Shown here piece after piece: positions 34,240 through 43,852 of a stretch of 64,000 bases of DNA. The translations under genes and the position numbers were made by a program. Under the pieces are notes generated by a model that saw only the letters and a program-made list of their open reading frames with translations, did not search any database and was not told the DNA's origin. Location of the stretch: contig JAFSDP010000011.1 of assembly GCA_017436185.1 (NCBI GenBank), forward strand, positions 62,001-126,000, read 5' to 3'. Position 1 is the stretch's first letter, and each line of letters starts with the position of its first letter. Origin of the DNA: Alistipes sp. (GTDB taxonomy: Bacteria > Bacteroidota > Bacteroidia > Bacteroidales > Rikenellaceae).

Positions 34240-34332
34240 ATGCCGAACGGAAAGAAGCATAAGCGCCATAAGATGGCTACCCACAAGCGTAAGAAGCGTC
34301 TTCGCAAGAATCGTCACAAGAAGAACAAGTAG
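34240..34332 (+). CDS. 30-residue bS22/COX24-like ribosomal protein
   Basis: A 30-codon gene starting MPNGKKHKRHKMATHKRKK and ending in NRHKKNK, nearly all Lys, Arg and His. This is the AURKAIP1/COX24 (bTHX/bS22-like) family that binds the small ribosomal subunit in Bacteroidota. It is too short for most gene finders. It begins 26 bases after the HU stop and ends before a strong terminator. Confidence 0.88.
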   Translation: MPNGKKHKRHKMATHKRKKRLRKNRHKKNK

Positions 34333-34359
34333 TAGGGTAGTACACCTTGCATAAAGGAT

Positions 34360-34393
34360 AAAGGTAAAGAGCCACAGTTAGCTCTTTACCTTT
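34360..34393 (+). terminator. Terminator after the HU/bS22 unit
   Basis: A perfect 13-bp stem AAAGGTAAAGAGC/GCTCTTTACCTTT around an 8-base loop, then an AT-rich tail. Confidence 0.8.
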
Positions 34394-34605
34394 ACCTATT
34401 TTATCCGCTCGGGGGCCAAAGGGGTGCTGCGAGTGGAGGGAAAGAGAGTCGATAGTGGGTTTCGAGTGGCTCTTTTTCGAAGAAAAGTTGAGAGTTTGAC
34501 CGTCGCTCTCGTTTGCTTAAAAACGGTCACCTACCTTTTTACCAAGTGCGAGCTTGATTGTTGTCGCTCGCCTCTAATATATAGGGGTTTAGCCCCACCT
34601 ACATA

Positions 34606-36162
34606 ATGAACAGGGAGTTAATCGTAAACGTGACCCCTGCCGAGATTTCGATCGCCTTGTGTGAGGACAAGGTCCTCGTCGAACTGAACAAGGAACAATG
34701 CCAAACGGGTTTTGCCGTGGGCGACATCTATCTGGGCAAGGTGCGCAAAATAATGCCGGGTCTGAATGCGGCATTTATCAACATAGGGCACGAAAAAGAT
34801 GCCTTTATTCACTATTCCGATTTGGGTACACACTTCGCCTCGTTGCAGAAGTTGGTCGGCTCGTTTCAGCCCGGCAAACGTGGGTTGAAGGTCGATACGA
34901 TGAAGCTTGAGGAGCCGCTCGAAAAGGGGGGCAAAATAGCTTCGTGTCTGCAAGTGGGCCAATTGGTGATGGTACAGGTGGCCAAGGAGGCCATCTCGAC
35001 CAAGGGTCCCCGCTTGACGGCCGAGGTCTCGCTGGCCGGCCGCAACGTGGTGCTGGTTCCCTTCTCGAACAAAGTTTTCCTTTCGCAAAAGATTCGCTCC
35101 TCGGAGGAGAAGCGTCGCCTGAAGCGCATTGCACAGAGTGTGGTGCCGAAGAATTTCGGCGTCATTATGCGTACGGCGGCCGTCGAGGCCACGGACGAGG
35201 ATATCGAGCGTGACCTGCGTCAGCAGCTCGACCGCTGGTACCGCACCTGCGGGATGATTCGCAAGAAGGGTCCCACCGCTCCGGGTCAGCTGATGAGCGA
35301 GATGAGCCGTGCCAACACCATCATCCGCGACTCGCTCAACGGCTCGTTCTCGCAGATTGCCGTCAATGACGAGGCGATGTACAAGGAGATTAAGGGCTAT
35401 GTGCACGAGATCGACCCCTCGATGGAGAAGATCGTCAAGCTCTACAAGGGTCAGGTGCCCATCTTCGATAATTTCGACATCTCGAAGCAGATTAAGTCGC
35501 TCTTTGCCAAGTATGTATCGCTGAAGCGTGGTGCCTACCTCATCATCGAGCGCACCGAGGCAATGAACGTCATTGATGTCAATTCGGGCAACCGCACCAA
35601 GGCCGAGGACAACCAGGAGCAGACCGCTATGGAGGTCAATCTGGCCGCAGCTCGTGAGATTGCCCGTCAGCTGCGTCTGCGTGATATGGGCGGCATTGTC
35701 ATCGTTGATTTCATCGACCTGCACAAGGCGGCCAACAAACAGCTGCTGTACGAGGAGATGACCCGCCTGATGGCCACCGATAAGGCCAAGCACACCATCC
35801 TGCCGCTCACGAAGTTCGGCCTGATGCAGATCACCCGCCAGCGTGTTCGTCCGTTGGCCATCGAGGATGTCTCGGATGTCTGCCCGACCTGCCACGGTAC
35901 GGGTAAAATCGAGCCTACGGTGCTGCTCGACAAGAAGATCGAGAATCAGATTTCGTTGCTCACGCTGGATCGTGGTCACAAGTATATCAAGCTGGTTGTC
36001 AGCCCCTTTGTGGCAGCCTTCCTGCGTCGTGGCTGGATTTCGCTCCGTATGCGTTGGCAGTGGAAATACAAGGTCAAGATCGATATTGTCGAGGATCAAT
36101 CGACCGGCATTATCGAAGTTCACTACCACGACAAGCGGGATAACGACCTGATTAAGAAATAG
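34606..36162 (+). CDS. rng: Ribonuclease G/E family endonuclease
   Basis: 518 residues. MNRELIVNVTPAEISIALCEDKVLVELN opens the protein, then an S1 domain (about 35-130, VGDIYLGKVRKIMPGLNAAFINIG). The catalytic part has NVIDVNSGNRTK and MGGIVIVDFIDL, with the magnesium-binding aspartates, and CPTCHGTGKIEP (about 427-438) is the zinc-link. It cuts single-stranded AU-rich RNA for rRNA maturation and mRNA decay. The length fits RNase G, without the long RNase E scaffold. The leader (34394-34605) has a GACCGT/ACGGTC hairpin (34498-34528), possibly for self-regulation. Confidence 0.95.
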   Translation: MNRELIVNVTPAEISIALCEDKVLVELNKEQCQTGFAVGDIYLGKVRKIMPGLNAAFINIGHEKDAFIHYSDLGTHFASLQKLVGSFQPGKRGLKVDTMKLEEPLEKGGKIASCLQVGQLVMVQVAKEAISTKGPRLTAEVSLAGRNVVLVPFSNKVFLSQKIRSSEEKRRLKRIAQSVVPKNFGVIMRTAAVEATDEDIERDLRQQLDRWYRTCGMIRKKGPTAPGQLMSEMSRANTIIRDSLNGSFSQIAVNDEAMYKEIKGYVHEIDPSMEKIVKLYKGQVPIFDNFDISKQIKSLFAKYVSLKRGAYLIIERTEAMNVIDVNSGNRTKAEDNQEQTAMEVNLAAAREIARQLRLRDMGGIVIVDFIDLHKAANKQLLYEEMTRLMATDKAKHTILPLTKFGLMQITRQRVRPLAIEDVSDVCPTCHGTGKIEPTVLLDKKIENQISLLTLDRGHKYIKLVVSPFVAAFLRRGWISLRMRWQWKYKVKIDIVEDQSTGIIEVHYHDKRDNDLIKK

Positions 36163-36185
36163 TTTACCATACAGCAAAAAGACAG

Positions 36186-39100
36186 GTGACTGCTCGTGAA
36201 CAGATAGCCTCCTTTTTGGCCGAATCGAAACCCTTACGCCAGCTTTGTCGTGAGGTCAAGGCCGAGGGCGCAACCCTCCATCTCGAAGAGTTGGTGGGCG
36301 GTGCCCTTTCGTGCTATAGTTCGGCCCTTATCGAGCGAATGGGCGGTCTGCACATCTTCGTGGCCGACGACCGAGACGGTGCGGCCTACCTGATGAACGA
36401 CCTGTACAACCTCTTGGATGAGTCGAAGATCTACTTCTTCCCCTCCTCCTACAAGCGGTCGGTGGCTTATAGTGCCGAGGATCCGCAGGGGGTGGTGCAG
36501 CGCACAACGGCCCTCTCGGCCGTGCAGCACTTCACGGGCAAGGGCTATCTGGTGCTCTGCACCTATCCCGAGGCGTTGGCCGAGCGTGTAGCCGACCTCA
36601 CGGCCTTGACCGAGAATACGTTGCGTGTCAAGGTGGGTGACCGAATGGCCATCAAGACGCTGGAGGAGCTGCTCGTTGAGGCGGGCTTCGAGCGGGTCGA
36701 TTTTGTCTATGAGCCGGGGCAGTATTCGTTGCGAGGCGGCCTTGTCGATCTCTTTTCGTATGCCGAGAGCAAACCCTATCGTTTGGACTTTTTCGACGAC
36801 GAGGTGGAGTCGATTCGCCGTTTCGAGATTTCGAGTCAGCTCTCGACCGACCGCCTTCAAGAGGTAAACATCATTCCCGATTTGAATGCCCGCAAGGGGG
36901 CTGCTGCGCAGGTGTCGCTGGCTCGGTTTGTGGGCGAAAAGGCCCTCTGGTGGTGTTACGATGCCGATGCGGTGCTGCGCCGTGTGAACGATATTCGCAG
37001 CCGCACGTTGCGTGATTTGGAGGAGCCCGAGCGCATCGATTCGCTGCTGACCTCCCGTCACGGCCTGCTGACCGATATGGCCGGCAGTCGTCTGTTGGTG
37101 TTGCGTGACACGTTGGCCGAACGCCCCGCTACCGCTACCATCCGCTTCTCGACCCAGCCGCAGCCCAAGTTTAACAAGAATTTCGAGCTGCTGGCCGACG
37201 ATATGATTCGCAATGCCCAGCGCAACTACCGCACCTTCATCCTCTCGGAGAACAAGGTACAGGTGGAGCGTCTGGAGAACATTTTTCACCAGATAGGCCG
37301 TGGCGAGGCGACCGTAAAATCGCTCTCGACGACCCTCCACGAGGGTTTTGTCGATCACGACCTGAAACTCTGCCTCTACACCGACCACCAGATTTTCGAC
37401 CGCTACCGCCGTTACCGCATCAACGGTGAGATTAAGCGTGACGAGCAGATGACCATCGCCGAGCTGAACCAACTGCGCCCGGGCGACTATGTGGTCCATA
37501 TCGACCACGGTGTGGGTCGTTTCGACGGGTTGGTCAAAATCTCCGAAGGGGGCAAGACTCACGAGGCCATCAAGCTGGTCTATCGCGATGGCGATGTGTT
37601 GTTTGTCAATGTCCACTCGCTGCACCGCATCTCCCGCTACAAGTCGGGCGACGGGGCACCCCCGAAGATTTACAAACTCGGCTCGGGAGCGTGGCAGAAG
37701 CTCAAGACGGCAGCCAAGAAGGCCGTCAAGGATATTTCGCGCCAGCTCATCGCCCTCTATGCTCGTCGCAAGGCATCGAAGGGTTTTGCCTTCTCGGCAG
37801 ACAGCTACCTGCAAAACGAGTTGGAGGCCTCGTTCCAATACGAGGATACGCCCGACCAGCACGCTGCGGTGGAGGCCGTGAAGCGGGATATGGAGTCCTC
37901 GGAGCCGATGGATCGACTGGTCTGCGGCGATGTGGGCTTCGGTAAGACCGAGGTGGCCATTCGTGCCGCCTTCAAGGCCGCTGTGGATGGCAAGCAGACC
38001 GCCGTATTGGTCCCCACAACCATCCTGGCTCTGCAACACTACCGCTCCTTCTCGGAGCGTCTGCGTGGCTTCCCGGTCACCATCGAGTACCTCAATCGCA
38101 CGAAGTCGGCCAAGGAGGTGAAGCAGATTTGTGCCGATTTGGAGTCGGGCAAAATCGACATCCTCATCGGTACGCACAAGATGCTCGGCAAGCAGATCAA
38201 GTTCCGAGATTTGGGCCTTTTGATTATCGACGAGGAGCAGAAATTCGGTGTGGCCGCCAAGGAGAAGCTGACCGAGCTTTCGGTCTCGGTCGATACGCTG
38301 ACCCTCACCGCCACACCCATTCCCCGCACCCTGCAATTCTCGTTGATGGGCTCACGCGATTTGTCGGTCATCTCCACTCCGCCACCCAACCGCCAACCCA
38401 TTCAAACCGAGTCGCATATCTTCTCCGAGGAGATCGTACGTGATGCCATCGAGCAGGAGCTCTCGCGTGACGGTCAGGTCTATTTTGTGCATAATCGGGT
38501 CGAGGACCTCTTGACCCTGCAGGGGATGATTACCCGCCTCTGCCCCAAAGCCCGTGTGGGTGTGGGCCACGGCAAGATGAAGCCCGAGGCGTTGGAGAAG
38601 CTCATTATGGACTTCATCTACGGCGAGTTTGATGTCCTGCTCTCGACCACCATTGTCGAGAACGGCATCGACATCGCCAATGCCAATACCATCATCATCA
38701 ACAACGCCCAGAACTTCGGTCTGAGCGACCTGCACCAGCTGCGTGGCCGTGTGGGCCGTTCGAATCGTCGGGGCTACTGCTACCTGCTCTCGCCCGCCGA
38801 GGAGTTGCTCTCGTCGGATGCCCGCCGTCGTCTGCGTGCCATCGAGGAGTTTTCGGATTTGGGGTCGGGATTCAACATTGCGATGCAGGATTTGGATATT
38901 CGTGGTGCGGGAAATCTGCTGGGTGCCGAGCAGAGCGGCTTCATTGCCGACATCGGCTTCGAGACCTACCAAAAGATTATGAACGAGGCGATTGCCGAGT
39001 TGCGCAACGAGGGACTCGAGGTGCCCGAGATGGGCGAGAAGGAGCAGCAGGTCTTCGACCGTATGGCCTTCATCGACGATGCCCACATCGACATCCAGGT

Positions 39101-39518
39101 CGAGGCTTCGCTGCCCGACGGCTATGTGTCGCAGCAGGCCGAGCGTCTGAAACTCTACCGCGAGTTGGATGCCATCAAGAGCGACGAGGCGTTGGTGGCC
39201 TTCGAACAGCGACTCATCGACCGCTTTGGTCCGCTACCCCGTGCCACGGAGGAGTTGCTGCGGGTGGTACGCCTGCGTTGGGAGGCCATTCGCCTCGGTA
39301 TGGAGCGGGTGAAGGTGAAGAACGGATTGATGATTATCCACTTCGTGGGGGCGCAAAATTCGCCCTACTACAAGAGCGAAACCTTCCTTACGTTGTTGGA
39401 GCGTATTATGAAACACCCCGATCGATTTGTCCTCAAGCAACACAATAATCGTCTGGCGATGACCGTTAGAGGTGTAAAGGATGTGGACGAAGCGCTTAAA
39501 ACCCTGCGTGAATTGTGA
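36186..39518 (+). CDS. mfd: Transcription-repair coupling factor Mfd
   Basis: 1110 residues from a GTG start at 36186, 23 bases after rng; no ATG lies near. The N-terminal UvrB-like part is followed by the RNA polymerase-interacting domain (LRPGDYVVHIDHGVGRFDGLVKI, about 425-447). The RecG-like motor has Walker A GDVGFGKTEVAIRAAF (about 580-595), IIDEEQKFGV, TATPIPRTLQFSLMGSRDLS and QLRGRVGRSNRRGYCYLL. The C-terminal TRCF domain follows. It frees stalled polymerase from lesions and recruits UvrA. Length is normal. Confidence 0.97.
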   Translation: MTAREQIASFLAESKPLRQLCREVKAEGATLHLEELVGGALSCYSSALIERMGGLHIFVADDRDGAAYLMNDLYNLLDESKIYFFPSSYKRSVAYSAEDPQGVVQRTTALSAVQHFTGKGYLVLCTYPEALAERVADLTALTENTLRVKVGDRMAIKTLEELLVEAGFERVDFVYEPGQYSLRGGLVDLFSYAESKPYRLDFFDDEVESIRRFEISSQLSTDRLQEVNIIPDLNARKGAAAQVSLARFVGEKALWWCYDADAVLRRVNDIRSRTLRDLEEPERIDSLLTSRHGLLTDMAGSRLLVLRDTLAERPATATIRFSTQPQPKFNKNFELLADDMIRNAQRNYRTFILSENKVQVERLENIFHQIGRGEATVKSLSTTLHEGFVDHDLKLCLYTDHQIFDRYRRYRINGEIKRDEQMTIAELNQLRPGDYVVHIDHGVGRFDGLVKISEGGKTHEAIKLVYRDGDVLFVNVHSLHRISRYKSGDGAPPKIYKLGSGAWQKLKTAAKKAVKDISRQLIALYARRKASKGFAFSADSYLQNELEASFQYEDTPDQHAAVEAVKRDMESSEPMDRLVCGDVGFGKTEVAIRAAFKAAVDGKQTAVLVPTTILALQHYRSFSERLRGFPVTIEYLNRTKSAKEVKQICADLESGKIDILIGTHKMLGKQIKFRDLGLLIIDEEQKFGVAAKEKLTELSVSVDTLTLTATPIPRTLQFSLMGSRDLSVISTPPPNRQPIQTESHIFSEEIVRDAIEQELSRDGQVYFVHNRVEDLLTLQGMITRLCPKARVGVGHGKMKPEALEKLIMDFIYGEFDVLLSTTIVENGIDIANANTIIINNAQNFGLSDLHQLRGRVGRSNRRGYCYLLSPAEELLSSDARRRLRAIEEFSDLGSGFNIAMQDLDIRGAGNLLGAEQSGFIADIGFETYQKIMNEAIAELRNEGLEVPEMGEKEQQVFDRMAFIDDAHIDIQVEASLPDGYVSQQAERLKLYRELDAIKSDEALVAFEQRLIDRFGPLPRATEELLRVVRLRWEAIRLGMERVKVKNGLMIIHFVGAQNSPYYKSETFLTLLERIMKHPDRFVLKQHNNRLAMTVRGVKDVDEALKTLREL

Positions 39519-40261
39519 AACTGCTCATTGACATAGGAAATACCCGTACGAAGTGGGCTGTTTGGCAAGGCGACAGCGAGTTGGAACAAGGGGTAGTGGC
39601 GAGCATTTCGACCGAGTGGGTCGAGGAGCTCAAGCGCCGCTATTCGTTGCGCTACGGGTTGGTTTGTTCAACGCGGGGCAATGCCGAGCCTATTTGCAAC
39701 TTGTTGCAAAAGAGTGGCTTGCAGAGCCTTGTTTTCGATGCTGATTGCCCCGTGCCGATTCAGAACCACTACCTCACGCCTCGCACGTTGGGTCGTGACC
39801 GCCTGGCGGCTGCCGTCGGGGCGGCAACGCTTTATCCCCAACGAGAGGTGGTTATCATCGACCTCGGTACGGCCCTTACGATCGACCACCTGACGGCCGA
39901 CGGGTGCTTCTCGGGCGGGGTCATTTCGCCCGGGTTGGAGATGCGCTTTCGAGCGTTGCATACCGAGACTGCGGCCCTGCCGTTGGTCGAGCCGACCGAG
40001 GCCGAAGGGGTGGTGGGGCGCACGACCGAGGAGGCCATCGCATTGGGGGTGATGAACTCCGTTGCCTTCGAAATTGAGGGCTATTTGGCCCGATTTGCAA
40101 AGAAAAATGGCGATTTTACCCCAATTCTTACCGGCGGAGCGGCGAAATATTTTGTGAAACGAATTAAAAATACGATATTTGCAGAACCTAATTTGGTGTT
40201 CTGCGGTTTGAACCGCATTTTAGAGTACAATTTAGCAGACAATGCAACAACTGAAAGATAA
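39515..40261 (+). CDS. coaX: Type III pantothenate kinase CoaX
   Basis: 248 residues of the ASKHA fold. LLIDIGNTRTKWAVW (residues 3-17) is the phosphate-1 loop, GRDRLAAAVGAATLYP the pantothenate-binding segment, VVIIDLGTALTIDHLTADG the second phosphate loop, and PILTGGAAKYF the adenosine part. It makes 4'-phosphopantothenate, the first step to CoA. The start is a GTG that overlaps the mfd stop by 4 bases. The last 20 bases overlap the next gene. Confidence 0.95.
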   Translation: MKLLIDIGNTRTKWAVWQGDSELEQGVVASISTEWVEELKRRYSLRYGLVCSTRGNAEPICNLLQKSGLQSLVFDADCPVPIQNHYLTPRTLGRDRLAAAVGAATLYPQREVVIIDLGTALTIDHLTADGCFSGGVISPGLEMRFRALHTETAALPLVEPTEAEGVVGRTTEEAIALGVMNSVAFEIEGYLARFAKKNGDFTPILTGGAAKYFVKRIKNTIFAEPNLVFCGLNRILEYNLADNATTER

Positions 40262-41624
40262 ACTGAGAGGAGCGATTTTGTTGGCTGTGGCGCTGTTGGT
40301 CGGGATGACCGCCTGGGCGCAGGGAAGCAGCATCAACGCCTTCTCGCCCTATACGATGTACGGTATCGGTGAGCTGAATACGCCCGGTACGATGGCCTCC
40401 CGCTCGATGGGAGGTGTCGGCGTAGCCGCCCGTGTGAATGGTACGATCAACCTGCTCAATCCGGCCGGTTTGAGTATGGTGGCCCGCAAGAGCTTCCTGC
40501 TCAACTTCGGCGGCGAGGGGCAGAACTACTACAACTACCAGACCCAGCAGGGGGTCGAGAAGAGCTCGGCACACAACAGCTTCAACCTGCGTGACATCGC
40601 CGTGCTGTTCCCGCTCTACAAGAACCTGGGTATGTCGGTAGCCGTGACCCCCTACAGCTCGGTGGGCTATCAGTTGATGTACGACCACCACTACGACGCC
40701 TCGGACCCCGTGTGGGGTAATGTGGGTCGTGTCAATTACGCCTACAAGGGTGAGGGTGACCTCACGGAGGTGAAGATTGGCGTGGGTTACCAGCTCTTTA
40801 AGAATTTTTCGGTAGGTGTTTCAGCACAGTACTACTGGGGTGATATCGATCGTGAGTTTGTGATGACTCCCGTCTCGATGACCGGCGACGGTGTGTTTGG
40901 TGCCATCACGGGCCACAGCGAGTATGCCATCTCCCGCTTCAAGGGTCAGGTGGGTGTGCAGTACAGCCCGATTTTGAACCAGAAGCGCATCCTGACGTTT
41001 GGTGCCGCCTACGATTTCGGTGGCGATTTGGCCCCCAAGGTGACCGAGAGCATCTACGGTGACGATCTCTACGAGACCACCGTCAAGGGCGATACGACCC
41101 AGATGGAGCTGGTTCTGCCCCGCAAAGTCGTGGCAGGTGTCTATTACCAGACTGCCCGTTGGTCGTTGGGTTTGGATTACGAGTACCAGGGTTGGGGCGA
41201 TACCAACTCGAAGCGTGTGATGACGGGCGTGGAGGCCGCTACGGGTCGCCAATTTGAGGTGAGCTACACCGACACCCACACCATCAAGGCAGGTGTGGAG
41301 TTTGTCCCCTCTCGTTACGATGTGCGTCGTTTCTTTAACCGCCTTTCGTACCGTGCAGGTGTGCGCTACGGCAACTACCACCAGAGTTACAGCGGTCAGA
41401 AGCTCGACGAGATGGCCGTCACGATCGGTATCGGTATTCCGATTAAGTTCCTCGGTATCTCGGCCATCGACATTGGTGCCGAGTATGGTCGCCGAGGCTA
41501 CAATGTGAACGAGAATGTCGGTCTGGTGCGCCAGCAGTACTTCAAGTTCGGCATCGGCTTCAAGCTCTTCGCTGCCGGCTCGGAGAACAACGAGTACTGG
41601 TTTATGCGTCCCAAGTACGACTAA
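40242..41624 (+). CDS. Outer membrane beta-barrel protein, unknown role
   Basis: 460 residues with a signal peptide (LLAVALLVGMTAWAQ, cut near residue 25). SINAFSPYTMYGIGELNTPGTMASRSMGGVGVAARVNGTINLLNPAG is a conserved opening of a Bacteroidota barrel family, similar to PorV/FadL-like proteins. Many amphipathic strands follow, the last one FKFGIGFKLFA. The ATG is inside the coaX gene, giving coupling. It may carry lipid or protein cargo, but this is not shown. Confidence 0.8.
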   Translation: MQQLKDKLRGAILLAVALLVGMTAWAQGSSINAFSPYTMYGIGELNTPGTMASRSMGGVGVAARVNGTINLLNPAGLSMVARKSFLLNFGGEGQNYYNYQTQQGVEKSSAHNSFNLRDIAVLFPLYKNLGMSVAVTPYSSVGYQLMYDHHYDASDPVWGNVGRVNYAYKGEGDLTEVKIGVGYQLFKNFSVGVSAQYYWGDIDREFVMTPVSMTGDGVFGAITGHSEYAISRFKGQVGVQYSPILNQKRILTFGAAYDFGGDLAPKVTESIYGDDLYETTVKGDTTQMELVLPRKVVAGVYYQTARWSLGLDYEYQGWGDTNSKRVMTGVEAATGRQFEVSYTDTHTIKAGVEFVPSRYDVRRFFNRLSYRAGVRYGNYHQSYSGQKLDEMAVTIGIGIPIKFLGISAIDIGAEYGRRGYNVNENVGLVRQQYFKFGIGFKLFAAGSENNEYWFMRPKYD

Positions 41625-41710
41625 CAGCCCTTTGGTTGAGGTTTGACAGGAAGGATTGAACAAGAAAAATTAAGAAAACTAAACTAAAAATACCCAAAAA
41701 ATCAAAAGCG

Positions 41711-43045
41711 ATGAAAAGCATTAAGATTCTTTTTTCTGCCGCATTGATGATGCTCGCCGCCTCGTCGATGGCTCAGGATTTCAGCTCGCCCCAGTATGCC
41801 CGCTATGGTGATACGCCCGAGGAGCGCAAGCAGAATGTCGAGTACAGCAACTTCCTCAAGGAGGCCGTCTCGAACAAGAACTTCAATCTGGCTGCTTTCT
41901 ACTACCAGCAGCTCTCGACTAATCGCCCTGCTGTGTCGGTAAACATCTACAAGTATGGTGCGATTATCTATCGTAACAAGATTGCCCGTGCCAAGTCGAT
42001 TGCCGAGCAGAAGGTGATGGTTGATTCGCTTTTGGGCGTGTATGACCTGCGTCTGGAGCACTTCGGTAATGCTGCCAAGGAGGGTGCTGCCTACATTCTC
42101 GACGCCAAGACGCGCGACGTGATGAAGTACAAGCGCAACGATATGGATGCCATCCGCAGCTGCTTCAATGCTGCGTTGGAGGCCGGTGGTGAGGCTACCG
42201 ATCCCGAGTTGGTTGTTGCCTACTTCACCAAGCTGTGCGACGTATATCAGAACTCGGATGTAGTGATGCCCGAGGAGGTGATCAACGAGTACGACCGTCT
42301 GTCGCCCTATATGGCTGCCGAGTCGGCTGCCGACCTGAAGAAGCAGTTCGACAACGCCTTCGCACAGAGCGGTGCCGCCAACTGCGAGAATCTGGAGAAG
42401 ATGTTCAGCGCCAAGCTGGCCGCTACGCCCGATGATGCTGCTCTGCTGAAGTGGGCCGTACAACTTATGTCGCGTGCCAACTGCTCGAGCGAGTTCTACT
42501 TCGCCACGGCCGAGAAGTCGTATGCCGTAGAGCCCTCCGCCGAGATGGCTATCTTCCTGGCTCAGGCCTTCAAGAACAAGGGTGATTATGAGAAGGCTTC
42601 GAAGTACCTGAACGCTTCGCTGGCCAACGAGAGCGATCCCGCCGAGCGTCAGAAGCTTCTCACGCAGATTGCCATCGTAGAGCTGGTTGCCAACCGTATC
42701 TCGGCTGCTGCAACGGCTGCTCGTCAGGCAATCGAGCTCAACCCCGAGGATGGTGTGCCCGTATTCGTTCTGGCTCAGTGCTACGGCATTTCGGCCTCGA
42801 ACTGCGGCGATGCCTTCTCGCGTCAGGCTGCCTGCTGGGCTGCTTACGACAAGATGGGCGACGCTATCCGTCTGTTGGGTGACGACTCGGAGTACCTCGA
42901 GACCGCTAAGCAGGCTCAGGCCGCCTTCCGCAGCCGCTTCCCCAGCCAGGAGGAGTGCTTTATGCGTGACCTCCAGGCAGGTAGCTCGTACCGCGTAGAT
43001 TGCGGTCTGGCTGCAGGTGTTACGACGACCGTTCGTCCCCGCTAA
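41711..43045 (+). CDS. Exported TPR protein
   Basis: 444 residues with a cleavable signal (MKSIKILFSAALMMLAASSMAQ). The mature part is alpha-helical with TPR-like units, for example KNFNLAAFYYQQL, PSAEMAIFLAQAFKNKGDYEKASKYLNASL and NRISAAATAARQAIELNPEDG. It is periplasmic or outer-membrane associated and probably a scaffold. It lies between an outer-membrane barrel gene and lptC, so envelope assembly is a reasonable guess. No closer name. Confidence 0.8.
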   Translation: MKSIKILFSAALMMLAASSMAQDFSSPQYARYGDTPEERKQNVEYSNFLKEAVSNKNFNLAAFYYQQLSTNRPAVSVNIYKYGAIIYRNKIARAKSIAEQKVMVDSLLGVYDLRLEHFGNAAKEGAAYILDAKTRDVMKYKRNDMDAIRSCFNAALEAGGEATDPELVVAYFTKLCDVYQNSDVVMPEEVINEYDRLSPYMAAESAADLKKQFDNAFAQSGAANCENLEKMFSAKLAATPDDAALLKWAVQLMSRANCSSEFYFATAEKSYAVEPSAEMAIFLAQAFKNKGDYEKASKYLNASLANESDPAERQKLLTQIAIVELVANRISAAATAARQAIELNPEDGVPVFVLAQCYGISASNCGDAFSRQAACWAAYDKMGDAIRLLGDDSEYLETAKQAQAAFRSRFPSQEECFMRDLQAGSSYRVDCGLAAGVTTTVRPR

Positions 43046-43063
43046 TTTGACCAACGGCGGTTG

Positions 43064-43852
43064 ATGATACATCGACTTACACGAAACGTGCAGGTAGCAC
43101 TCCTCATTGTGGGGAGTGCTATCTTGCTATTCTCGTGTGAGAAGTCGAAACCCGAAGTAGATGCTGCGGCCGAGGCTGCAATGATGACCGAATATAGCGA
43201 GAACCTTTCGATTGTGATGTCCCGTAACGGACAACGCTCCTACTACTTCGAAACCCCTCTTTTGGAGGGCTACACCCTGGGGCAGGAGCCTTATCGCGAG
43301 TTCCGCAAGGGTATCAAAATCACCACCTATCAGGACGATTCGCTGCGCAAGGTGGATATGGTGCTGACGGCCAACTACGCCATCTATTACGAAAAGCAGG
43401 AGTTGTGGGAGACCCGAGGCGATGTGGTCGGCACGAAGTTCGACGGCAAACGCCTCTATACCCAGCAGCTCTTTTGGAATGCCCGTACCAAGAAGATCTA
43501 CTCGAACGTGGATACGAAACTGGTGCAGGGTAATAACCTCTCGGTGGGCGAGAGCTTCGAGGCCGATGAGGATTTGCAGGATTGGCGTTTCCGCTACCAG
43601 AAGTCGCGTGTGGAGGTGGAGGTGAAGCCCTCGGAGGGTGACACGACCCGCACCGAAACGTCAAAGCCCCACTTTACGGAGCCGACGAAGAGTGTCGAGC
43701 CTCCCCGCCAGGTGACGGCCAAACGAGCCTCCCCGAAGCCGAAACCCGAGGGGCTTGAGATGGCTCCTGTCGAGCTTAAACCCATTGGCGATGCGCCCCG
43801 CAAGCCGATGAACAAAGAACTTAAGATGGTTGAACCCAAAATGGTGAAGTAG
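43064..43852 (+). CDS. lptC: LPS export periplasmic protein LptC
   Basis: 262 residues. The Bacteroidota form has a lipoprotein-like signal (VALLIVGSAILLFSC, Cys25) instead of the enterobacterial membrane helix. The core is the beta-jellyroll of LptC/OstA: MTEYSENLSIVMSRNGQRSYYFETPLLEGY, GIKITTYQDDSLRKVDMVLTANYAIYYEKQELWETRGDVVG and KIYSNVDTKLVQGNNLSVGESFEADEDLQDWRF. It bridges LptB2FG to LptA. A Pro/Lys/Glu-rich tail of about 65 residues follows. I start at the ATG at 43064, ignoring a TTG just before it. Confidence 0.9.
   Translation: MIHRLTRNVQVALLIVGSAILLFSCEKSKPEVDAAAEAAMMTEYSENLSIVMSRNGQRSYYFETPLLEGYTLGQEPYREFRKGIKITTYQDDSLRKVDMVLTANYAIYYEKQELWETRGDVVGTKFDGKRLYTQQLFWNARTKKIYSNVDTKLVQGNNLSVGESFEADEDLQDWRFRYQKSRVEVEVKPSEGDTTRTETSKPHFTEPTKSVEPPRQVTAKRASPKPKPEGLEMAPVELKPIGDAPRKPMNKELKMVEPKMVK

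Noticed and set aside
36234..38336. A 700-codon open frame antisense to mfd.
   Set aside because: The mfd frame has all family motifs on the plus strand; the antisense frame has none and no start signals.
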